6,416 nucleotides of DNA from assembly GCA_025934635.1 (NCBI GenBank), contig JAICWX010000421.1, forward strand, positions 1 through 6,416, read 5' to 3'. This DNA is from Streptosporangiaceae bacterium (GTDB lineage: Bacteria; Actinomycetota; Actinomycetes; Streptosporangiales; Streptosporangiaceae). Shown piece after piece: positions 1-5,313 of the stretch (within the stretch, counting starts at the first letter, position 1; each line of letters opens with the position of its first letter). The notes below the pieces were generated by a model. That model ran no database searches. It was not told the origin of the DNA and saw nothing but the letters and a program-made list of their open reading frames with translations. The position numbers were made by a program, and so were the translations under genes.

Positions 1-1032
1 CGCGGTGAGCGCCGCGCGGGTGGCCGGGGCCAGTTCCGGGAGTTCGGCGCCGAGGTCGTCGGCCCGGTCGGCGACGATGTCGCAGGCGCCGCCGGAGATC
101 GAGACGATGCCGATCCCGGGCGTGCGCAGGCGGCCGAGCGCGGCGGCGGCCCCGGCCGTGATGAGCATGTCCTCGATGGAGTCGACCCGGATCACGCCCA
201 GGTCGGCGAAGACCGCGTCGATCACCCGGTCGTCGCCGGTCAGCGCGCCGGTGTGCGCGGCCGCGGTGCGGGCGGACAGCGCGCTGCTGCCGGCCTTGAG
301 GACCACGATGGCCTTGTCGGCCGCGGCGGCGCGGCGGGCGGCCCGCCGGAACGTCTCCGGGTCGCGGATGGTCTCCATGAAGATCGCGACCGCCCGGGTG
401 CCCGGGTCGTCGACCAGGTAGTCCAGCACGTGCCCGGCGGTGATCATGGCCTCGTTGCCCAGCGTGACCAGGTAGGACAGTCCGACGTCGACCATCGCGG
501 CGAAGTCGAGCATGGCCGAGGAGCTGGCACCGCTCTGCGACAGCAGCGCCACCGGGCCGGGCTCACGGCGCAGCACCGGGATGGAGCAGACCGGCACGCC
601 GTCGGTGAAGTTGGCGAAACCCAGGTGGTTCGGGCCGAGCAGCACCAGGCCGAGCCCGGCGGCGTGGCGGGCCAGTTCGTCCTGGGCGGCCCGGCCGGCC
701 TCGCCCGCCTCGGCGTAGCCGGACGAGAGCACGCACGCGTTACGGATCCCGGCGGCGGCCGCGTCCTCCAGGGCCGCCGGGATGCCTGCCTGCGGGACCA
801 TCAGGTAGGCCACGTCGACCGGCTCGCCGATCTGCGCGCACGAGGCCACGGCCGGCTGGCCGTGGACCTCGTCACGCCGGCTGACCAGGTAGGTATGCGG
901 CCCGAACCCGAACTCGACCAGGTTCCGGTAGGCCAGCAGCGAGAACGCCGACTTGTCGGACGCGCCCACCAGCGCCACGCTGCGCGGGCGGAGCAGGCTC
1001 GTCAGCCGCTCGGCCGTGATCGGGAGGGCCAT
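1..1032 (-). CDS. Acetate/acyl-CoA ligase (ADP-forming) family protein, N-terminal part, truncated by window edge
   Basis: Members of this family couple acyl-CoA thioester cleavage or formation to ADP/ATP through a phosphohistidine. The visible 344 residues begin MALPITAERL. A CoA-binding Rossmann domain at about residues 10-100 opens with the typical SVALVGAS stretch (18-25). A succinyl-CoA-ligase-like domain runs from about 158 (GPVALLSQSGAS) to about 300. H260, in KAGSSALSARTAAAHTGAL (246-264), sits in the context of the phosphorylated His of ADP-forming acetyl-CoA synthetases. The remaining part, usually including an ATP-grasp module in fused forms, lies beyond position 1, so I cannot tell a fused enzyme from a lone alpha subunit or a protein-acetyltransferase fusion. 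No Shine-Dalgarno precedes the ATG, but a -10-like TAGCAT ends 6 nt upstream, so the mRNA may be leaderless. It diverges from the TetR gene, which may regulate it (inference). The acyl substrate is unknown. Confidence 0.88.
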   Translation of the reverse strand, partial: MALPITAERLTSLLRPRSVALVGASDKSAFSLLAYRNLVEFGFGPHTYLVSRRDEVHGQPAVASCAQIGEPVDVAYLMVPQAGIPAALEDAAAAGIRNACVLSSGYAEAGEAGRAAQDELARHAAGLGLVLLGPNHLGFANFTDGVPVCSIPVLRREPGPVALLSQSGASSSAMLDFAAMVDVGLSYLVTLGNEAMITAGHVLDYLVDDPGTRAVAIFMETIRDPETFRRAARRAAAADKAIVVLKAGSSALSARTAAAHTGALTGDDRVIDAVFADLGVIRVDSIEDMLITAGAAAALGRLRTPGIGIVSISGGACDIVADRADDLGAELPELAPATRAALTA

Positions 1033-1038
1033 GGCTTT

Positions 1039-1044
1039 ATGCTA
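1039..1044 (-). promoter_or_regulatory. Candidate -10 box of a leaderless promoter for the acyl-CoA ligase gene
   Basis: Read on the minus strand this is TAGCAT, a fair match to the TANNNT actinobacterial -10 consensus. Six bases separate it from the ATG at 1032, which would put transcription start on the A of the start codon. That fits the lack of a ribosome-binding site. At 17-18 bp spacing the -35 region falls on the palindrome at 1048-1067 and is only weakly consensus-like (GGTATT). Confidence 0.45.
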
Positions 1045-1047
1045 GAC

Positions 1048-1067
1048 GGTATTCGTTCAGAAATACC
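1048..1067. promoter_or_regulatory. Inverted repeat in the divergent intergenic region, probable TetR-family operator
   Basis: GGTATT and AATACC form perfect 6-bp arms around the 8-bp spacer CGTTCAGA (20 bp overall). The repeat lies in the 50-bp gap between the divergent ligase and TetR genes, 15 bp before the TetR start codon. It also covers the putative spacer and -35 region of the ligase promoter. TetR-family regulators commonly bind such palindromes beside their own gene, so repression of both directions is plausible. Binding is inferred from position and symmetry only. Confidence 0.5.
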
Positions 1068-1071
1068 AGCA

Positions 1072-1078
1072 GAGGGGG
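1072..1078 (+). promoter_or_regulatory. Ribosome-binding site of the TetR-family gene
   Basis: The purine stretch GAGGGGG ends 4 nt before the ATG at 1083. Its anti-Shine-Dalgarno core GAGG is about 7 nt away, which supports this start over later in-frame codons. Confidence 0.6.
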
Positions 1079-1082
1079 CGGG

Positions 1083-1685
1083 ATGAACGGGACGCACGTG
1101 ACGCCGGGACGTCCCCGCGACCCCGAGGTCGGCCGGCGGATCGCCCAGGCCGCGCTCGACCTGTTCGCCGACGCCGGCTGGGCCGGGTTTGCCATGGAGG
1201 CCGTGGCCCGCCGGGCCGGCGTCGGGAAGGCGTCGCTGTACCTGCGGTGGAGCGCCAAGGAGGCGCTGCTGACCGACGCGGTGACGTGGCGGCTGGCCCG
1301 GGTGGCCGACGTGGACACCGGCACCTTGCGCGGTGACCTGGTCGAGCTGGCCACCCAGATGCTCGGCATCTACGCGGGCGATACCAGCCGGGTCGCGCTG
1401 CGGCTCGGGCTCGAGGCCGCCGCCATCCCGGGGGTGGCCGAGCACTACGCGCAGATGCGGCACGCCCAGGTCCTGGCCGCACGGGCCATCGTCCGCCGGG
1501 GCATCCGCCGGGGCGAGGTCGCGCCCGACGTTTCCGTCACGCTGCTGCTCGACACGCTCATCGGCGGGGCCATGATGCACGCGCTGATCATCCCGGACGA
1601 CCGCCGGGCTGACCTGGCCCGGAACAGCGGGCCCTACGCCGATCAGCTGGTCAGCTTCCTGCTGCGCGCCGTCACCCCGTCCTGA
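1083..1685 (+). CDS. TetR/AcrR-family transcriptional regulator
   Basis: This 200-aa protein has the usual TetR length. The N-terminal helix-turn-helix covers about residues 16-63: RRIAQAALDLFADAGWAGFA, then the conserved VARRAGVGKASLYLRWSAKEALL with the recognition helix around GKASLYLRW. The remainder (about 75-198) is a helical ligand-binding and dimerisation domain resembling the TetR_C_11/16-type C-termini common in actinobacteria. It begins with an LRGDLVELATQML segment. No ligand can be predicted. The gene is transcribed away from the acyl-CoA ligase gene, with a palindrome between them, the classic arrangement for a local repressor of both genes. An acyl or CoA-ester effector would suit the neighbour but is speculation. 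It is 80 bp upstream of the histidine kinase gene, with a strong hairpin in between, so it is probably a separate transcription unit. Confidence 0.93.
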   Translation: MNGTHVTPGRPRDPEVGRRIAQAALDLFADAGWAGFAMEAVARRAGVGKASLYLRWSAKEALLTDAVTWRLARVADVDTGTLRGDLVELATQMLGIYAGDTSRVALRLGLEAAAIPGVAEHYAQMRHAQVLAARAIVRRGIRRGEVAPDVSVTLLLDTLIGGAMMHALIIPDDRRADLARNSGPYADQLVSFLLRAVTPS

Positions 1686-1693
1686 GGGTCGCG

Positions 1694-1724
1694 CCGGGCC
1701 CGGGCTTAATCCCGGGTGGCCCGG
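1694..1724. terminator. GC-rich hairpin after the TetR gene, possible terminator
   Basis: CCGGGCCCGGG (1694-1704) can pair with CCCGGG (1711-1716) and then, past a 3-nt TGG bulge, with CCCGG (1720-1724), leaving CTTAAT as the loop. No T-tract follows, as is common for putative terminators in high-GC actinomycetes. Its right arm touches the regulatory element that starts at 1723, so it may instead be part of the kinase promoter region. Confidence 0.35.
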
Positions 1725-1749
1725 GACATCTGTCCCATGACAGCGGGAC
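1723..1749 (+). promoter_or_regulatory. DosR-box-like composite element A upstream of the histidine kinase gene
   Basis: Three half-sites are present: GGGAC at 1723, GTCCC at 1732 and GGGAC at 1745. The first two form the perfect palindrome GGGACATCTGTCCC (6-bp arms). The core GGGAC-N4-GTCCC equals the core of the mycobacterial DosR/DevR box. The element ends 16 nt before the kinase ATG, and copies with identical half-site offsets (0, 9, 22) occur at 4455 and 4531. It is the likely binding site of the response regulator encoded by this operon (inference). Confidence 0.65.
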
Positions 1750-1765
1750 CGTAAGGCACCATCGT

Positions 1766-3820
1766 ATGTATGTGGGTCTGGACGTCCCGGTGAACGTGCG
1801 GCCGGCCCGGTGGCCAACGGTTGCCGGCCTGTCCTGGACGGCTGCTGCCCTGGCAGCGGTCATGACCCTCAGCGGGGCGGTGCTGGCGGTACGGGGCCAC
1901 GACGTGTCCGTGTTCCTGCTGCCGGCCCCGCTCGCCTACGCCTGGATAGGCGGCGTGCTGCTGGCCCGGCGGTCCGGTCATCCGATGGGCCCGCTGCTCT
2001 GCCTGGTCGGGCTGGCGGACGCATTCGCCACGGTGCCCTACACGTACGTGCGCTACGCCCTGGTGCACTCGCCCGGATCGCTGCCGTTCTCGACCCTGGC
2101 GCTGTGGGTCAACACCTGGGCCTACGCGCCCGCCACCAGCGTGGGCGGCATGATCTTGCTGCTGATGTTCCCGGACGGCAGGCTGCTGTCACGGCGGTTC
2201 CGGCCCGCGCTGTGGGCCGCGCTGGCGTTCATCCCGCTGGCCATCGCCGGTTTCGCCTTCTACCCGGCGAACCTGGGCCCGCTGTTCGGGTACCGGCACA
2301 ACCCGTACGTCGTCCCGGGGCTCGACTGGCTCTTCGAGACGTGCGCGGTCCTGGCTATCGGGTGCGCCGTCGTCGCCGGGGCGGGCGCGGCGGCCAGCGT
2401 GACGCTGCGCTGGCGCCGGGCCGGCCGGGTCGGCCGCCAGCAGCTCAAGTGGTTCCTGGCGGTGCTGCCGTTCACGATCGTCGAGCTGATCGCCACCCTG
2501 GTCTTCCCGGGCACCTGGAGCCTGGCCCTGGCGCTGCCGTCCGGCATCCTGATGCCGGTTACGATCGGGATCGCGGTCCTGCGGTACCGGCTCTACGAGA
2601 TCGACATCCTGCTGAACCGGGCGGTGCTGTACGGCATACTGACCGCGGGGATGGCCGGGGTCTACCTGGCGGTGGTCGTGGCGGCCCAGTCTTTCCGTTC
2701 GGTCTTCGGCCTGCAGGGCACCGGCCTGCCCGTGCAGGTCGTCGCGACCGTACTGGCCGCCAGTGCGCTGTGGCCGCTGCACGACCGGGTGCAGCGCCGG
2801 GTGGACCGGCTGTTTTACGGCGACCGGGGGGTGCCTTACGAGGCCCTGGCCAGGCTCGGCCGCCGGGTCGAGGAGGCCGCCGACCCGGAGACCGCGCTCA
2901 ACTCCGTGGTGAAGACCATCGCGGACAGCCTGCGGCTGCCGTACGCGGCCCTCGAGCTGCGGCTCGGCGACGGCTGGAGCCCGGCGGCCACCTACGGCGA
3001 GGCCCCGACGCAGGTGGTCGCGTTCCCGCTGACCTTCCAGCGGGAGACCGTGGGGCGGCTCCTGGTGGGCATGCGGTCGCGCGGCGAGCAGCTCGGCCCG
3101 GACGACGTGCGGCTGCTGGCTGACCTGGCCCGTCAGGCCGGGCCGGCCGCGCACGTGGTGGCGCTGCGCCGGGCGCTCGACGCGTCCCGGGCGGGCCTGG
3201 TCACCGCGCGGGAAGAGGAGCGGCGGCGGCTGCGCCGCGACCTGCACGACGGCCTCGGCCCGACGCTGGCCGGCCTGACGCTGGGCCTGGACACCGCCCG
3301 GTCCCGGTCGGCCAGCCAGCCCGAGCTCACCGAACTGCTGGGCAAGCTCAAGGCCGAGACGCAGCGGGCGGTGACCGACGTCCGCCGGATCGTCTACGGC
3401 CTGCGGCCGCCCGCCCTCGACGACTTCGGCCTGATCGGGTCGCTGCGCGAGGAGGTGGGACGGCTGCAGTACGAGGCGCCGGCGCTCACGGTTACGCTGG
3501 AGGCTCCGGACAGCGAACTGCCCGACCTGCCCGCGGCGGCGGAGGTGGCCTGCTACCGGATCGTGACGGAGGCGCTGACCAATGTCACGCGCCACGCACT
3601 GGCGACGAAGTGCTCGGTGCGGATCCGGCTGGACGACAACTACCTGGACGTGGTGGTGCGCGATGACGGGGTGGGCCTGCCGGAAGGCTGGCGGGCCGGC
3701 GTCGGCATCGCGTCGATGCGCGAGCGCGTGGCCGAGCTCGGCGGCGACCTCGTGATCGAGCCCGCCCTGCCGCACGGAACCAGGATCAACGCACGAATGC
3801 CTGCCCGGGAGAAACAATGA
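1766..3820 (+). CDS. Membrane histidine kinase of the NarL-partner type (multi-TM, GAF-like, HisKA_3, HATPase)
   Basis: This 684-aa sensor kinase should autophosphorylate on His and pass the phosphate to the response regulator encoded just downstream. Residues about 22-340 are an integral-membrane domain with roughly eight or nine hydrophobic segments (near 22-42, 48-67, 74-97, 108-135, 147-166, 190-214, 228-272, 286-309 and 321-338), including the QLKWFL and RYRLYEIDILLNRAVLYG stretches familiar from actinobacterial kinases. A GAF-like domain follows at about 357-465. HisKA_3 has EEERRRLRRDLHDGLGPTL with H494 as the phospho-acceptor, then IVYGLRPPALDDFGL (542-556). The HATPase domain shows the N box (E602 to N605), DDGVGL (633-638) and GVGIASMRERV (645-655). 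The start at 1766 has only a weak AAGG 9 nt upstream, and GTG at 1772 is an in-frame alternative. The gene overlaps the regulator gene by ATGA, indicating translational coupling. The signal sensed is unknown. Confidence 0.93.
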   Translation: MYVGLDVPVNVRPARWPTVAGLSWTAAALAAVMTLSGAVLAVRGHDVSVFLLPAPLAYAWIGGVLLARRSGHPMGPLLCLVGLADAFATVPYTYVRYALVHSPGSLPFSTLALWVNTWAYAPATSVGGMILLLMFPDGRLLSRRFRPALWAALAFIPLAIAGFAFYPANLGPLFGYRHNPYVVPGLDWLFETCAVLAIGCAVVAGAGAAASVTLRWRRAGRVGRQQLKWFLAVLPFTIVELIATLVFPGTWSLALALPSGILMPVTIGIAVLRYRLYEIDILLNRAVLYGILTAGMAGVYLAVVVAAQSFRSVFGLQGTGLPVQVVATVLAASALWPLHDRVQRRVDRLFYGDRGVPYEALARLGRRVEEAADPETALNSVVKTIADSLRLPYAALELRLGDGWSPAATYGEAPTQVVAFPLTFQRETVGRLLVGMRSRGEQLGPDDVRLLADLARQAGPAAHVVALRRALDASRAGLVTAREEERRRLRRDLHDGLGPTLAGLTLGLDTARSRSASQPELTELLGKLKAETQRAVTDVRRIVYGLRPPALDDFGLIGSLREEVGRLQYEAPALTVTLEAPDSELPDLPAAAEVACYRIVTEALTNVTRHALATKCSVRIRLDDNYLDVVVRDDGVGLPEGWRAGVGIASMRERVAELGGDLVIEPALPHGTRINARMPAREKQ
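3807..3812 (+). promoter_or_regulatory. Ribosome-binding site of the response regulator inside the kinase gene end
   Basis: GGGAGA lies 4 nt before the ATG at 3817, within the last codons of the kinase. Together with the ATGA stop/start overlap it supports coupled translation of kinase and regulator. Confidence 0.55.
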
Positions 3821-4476
3821 CAGAGACGATCCGGGTCCTGATCGCCGACGACCACCCGCTGTTCCGCGACGGCCTGTCCGCCCTGCTGACCGACGGCCAG
3901 GACACCGAGCTGGTCGGGGCCGCCACCAGCGGGACCGAAGCCATCGAGCTGGCCAGGGAGGCCCAGCCCGACGTGGTCGTGATGGACCTGCACATGCCCG
4001 GGGTGAACGGCATCGAGGCCACCCGCCGCATCGTGGCCGACAGCCCGCACATCAAGGTGCTCGTGCTGACCATGTTCGACGACGACGACTCGATCTTCTC
4101 GGCGCTGCGGGCCGGCGCCCGCGGTTACCTGCTCAAGGGGGCGGACCAGGACCAGATCCACTCCGCCATCCGGGCCGCAGCCAACGGCGAGATCATCTTC
4201 GGGACGCAGCTGGCCGCCCGCATGCTCGCCTACTTCACCACGCCCGCGGCCGCCCCGGCCCCGGTGTTCCCGCAGCTGACCGAGCGGGAGCGCGAGGTCC
4301 TCGACCTGGTCGCCCAGGGCCGGGCCAACCCGGCGATCGCGGCCAAGCTGAGCCTGAGCCAGAAGACGGTGCGCAACCACGTGTCCAACATCTTGACCAA
4401 GCTGCAGGTCGCCGACCGGGCCCAGGCCATCGTCCAGGCCAGGGACGCGGGCTTGGGACAACAGTCCCGGGTCTAA
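3817..4476 (+). CDS. NarL/LuxR-family response regulator with a DosR-like recognition helix
   Basis: This 219-aa two-domain regulator has a receiver domain at about residues 5-120. It carries the acidic pair D11/D12, phospho-acceptor D57 (VVVMDLHMPGVNG), T85 (LVLTMFDDDD) and K107 (GYLLKGA). An Ala/Pro linker (about 140-152) leads to a LuxR-type helix-turn-helix (154-213) with LTEREREVL at its start and the recognition helix KTVRNHVSNILTKL. The K183-x-x-R186-N187 pattern parallels DosR K179, K182 and N183, which contact the GGGAC half-site in the known DosR-DNA structure (established knowledge; K to R is conservative). Matching GGGAC-N4-GTCCC sites flank the operon. The protein is likely phosphorylated by the overlapping kinase and likely activates or autoregulates from those sites. 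The last seven codons and the stop lie within element B. Confidence 0.95.
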   Translation: MTETIRVLIADDHPLFRDGLSALLTDGQDTELVGAATSGTEAIELAREAQPDVVVMDLHMPGVNGIEATRRIVADSPHIKVLVLTMFDDDDSIFSALRAGARGYLLKGADQDQIHSAIRAAANGEIIFGTQLAARMLAYFTTPAAAPAPVFPQLTEREREVLDLVAQGRANPAIAAKLSLSQKTVRNHVSNILTKLQVADRAQAIVQARDAGLGQQSRV

Positions 4477-4481
4477 GGGAC
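4455..4481 (+). promoter_or_regulatory. DosR-box-like composite element B spanning the response-regulator stop codon
   Basis: GGGAC at 4455, GTCCC at 4464 and GGGAC at 4477 have exactly the spacing of element A. All 15 half-site positions match A, and 19 of 27 bases are identical overall. The first two half-sites are inside the regulator's final codons and the third lies just past its TAA. The position suits long-range control of the downstream sigma gene, whose ATG is 132 bp beyond the element. Confidence 0.6.
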
Positions 4482-4530
4482 ATCGCGCGCGGTTTCCCGG
4501 CCGGAAGCGCTCTTAATTCCCGGCCAGGTC

Positions 4531-4557
4531 GTGACAGGTACCCCATGACGACGGGAC
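4531..4557 (+). promoter_or_regulatory. Degenerate composite element C upstream of the sigma-factor gene
   Basis: GTGAC (4531), ACCCC (4540) and GGGAC (4553) repeat the 0/9/22 offsets of elements A and B, with 12 of 15 half-site positions conserved. It shares 20 of 27 bases with A, including CCCATGAC before the third half-site. Both A and C are also preceded by CTTAAT followed by CCCGG, at 18 bp (A) and 19 bp (C) before the first half-site. It lies 56 bp before the preferred sigma ATG. Confidence 0.5.
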
Positions 4558-4597
4558 GCCCGTTCGCCGAGTCTGTGCGTAGTGACTCGGAACGGAT

Positions 4598-4603
4598 GAG
4601 GAG
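4598..4603 (+). promoter_or_regulatory. Ribosome-binding site deciding the sigma-factor start
   Basis: GAGGAG lies 10 nt before the ATG at 4614. The upstream in-frame ATG at 4545 lies inside regulatory element C and has no Shine-Dalgarno sequence, so 4614 is the better start. Confidence 0.7.
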
Positions 4604-4613
4604 AACCCGGATC

Positions 4614-5273
4614 ATGACAGCTCAGGCCTGCACCCTCGAATCGCCCGCCGCCCCCGCCGATTGCGCAGACTTCGCGGATTTCGCCCCCGCCGATTCCGCG
4701 GCTTCCGTTACCGAGCTGACGGTCAGCGACCTGGTTGCTCGCGCCCGGGGTGGCGACAGCGAGGCATGGGACGAACTGGTCGAGCGGTACGCCCCGCTCA
4801 TCTGGTCGATCTGCCGCAAGCACCGGCTCGGCCGCACCGACGCCGACGACGTGGCCCAGAGCTGCTGGCTGCGCCTGGTTGACCAGCTGGACAAGGTCCG
4901 CGATCCGGCCGCGCTGCCCGGCTGGCTGGCCACCACCGCCCGGCGGGAGTGCCTGCGGGTGCTGTGCAACGCGCACGGGCCGCACGCGGCGATGTACGCG
5001 CGGGACGTTGAGACCCTCCCGGACGAGCGGCTCGGGCTGGCCGAGCAGGGCCTGCTCGCGGCCGAGCGCCAGGCGGCGCTGCGCGAGGCCTTCGCCCAGC
5101 TGCCGCCGAACGGCCAGCAGCTGATCTCCCTGCTCATCGCGGACCCGCCGCTGCCGTACGCCGACATCAGCGCCCAGCTGGGCATCCCGGTCGGCAGCAT
5201 CGGCCCGAACCGCAGCCGCTACCTGAGCAAGATGCGCCGCCACCCGGCCATCGCCGCCCTGATCAACGCCTGA
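4614..5273 (+). CDS. Sigma-70 family (ECF-like) RNA polymerase sigma factor
   Basis: With the start at 4614 the protein is 219 aa, slightly long for an ECF factor because of an Ala/Asp/Pro-rich, probably disordered N-terminus (residues 7-32). Region 2 covers about 48-115: GGDSEAWDELVERYAPLIWSICRKHRL, then DADDVAQSCWLRLVDQL, the core-RNAP and -10 binding helices, and PGWLATTARREC. Region 4 covers about 154-210: LREAFAQLPPNGQQLISLL, then a helix-turn-helix (YADISAQLGIPVGSIGPNRSRYLSKMRRHP) that would bind the -35 element. There is no SnoaL-like or other C-terminal extension, and no anti-sigma gene with a recognisable membrane or zinc-binding motif lies beside it in the window. Regulation may therefore be transcriptional, through the two-component system upstream. 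A gap of 137 bp separates it from the response-regulator gene. The subgroup cannot be assigned by eye. Confidence 0.9.
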   Translation: MTAQACTLESPAAPADCADFADFAPADSAASVTELTVSDLVARARGGDSEAWDELVERYAPLIWSICRKHRLGRTDADDVAQSCWLRLVDQLDKVRDPAALPGWLATTARRECLRVLCNAHGPHAAMYARDVETLPDERLGLAEQGLLAAERQAALREAFAQLPPNGQQLISLLIADPPLPYADISAQLGIPVGSIGPNRSRYLSKMRRHPAIAALINA

Positions 5274-5285
5274 ACCTGTGTAAAA

Positions 5286-5297
5286 CCCCGGCCGGGG
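5286..5297. other. 12-bp GC palindrome between the sigma-factor and GH15 genes
   Basis: CCCCGGCCGGGG is a perfect 12-bp palindrome, 13 nt after the sigma stop codon and preceded by AAAA. As RNA it could form only a short stem with almost no loop and has no T-tract, so terminator function is doubtful. The gap to the next gene is only 40 bp, and co-transcription with the GH15 gene is possible. Confidence 0.3.
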
Positions 5298-5313
5298 GGC
5301 AGTGCGTGGCGAC

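Noticed and set aside
1089..1115. GGGAC at 1089 and GGGACGTCCC at 1106-1115 near the start of the TetR gene.
   Set aside because: The half-sites abut with no 4-bp spacer and lie in coding DNA. The geometry does not match the composite element, and GGGAC alone is common at this GC content.
1002..1817. Long open frames on the strand opposite the TetR gene, and similar long frames opposite or out of frame with the ligase, kinase and regulator genes.
   Set aside because: They are low-complexity Arg/Pro/Gly/Ala-rich translations typical of shadow frames in high-GC DNA. They overlap genes with clear family motifs and show no domain of their own.
4494..4525. TTCCCGGCC repeated directly at 4494-4502 and 4517-4525.
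   Set aside because: A 9-bp GC-rich direct repeat is likely by chance here. It has no third copy and no link to the composite element beyond proximity.
4650..4710. Ala/Asp/Phe-rich near-repeat in the sigma-factor N-terminus.
   Set aside because: It is degenerate low-complexity sequence, too short and irregular to call a repeat or a functional motif.
5286..5297. CCCCGGCCGGGG as a rho-independent terminator of the sigma gene.
   Set aside because: There is no loop of workable size and no T-tract. It is kept only as a palindrome of unknown role.
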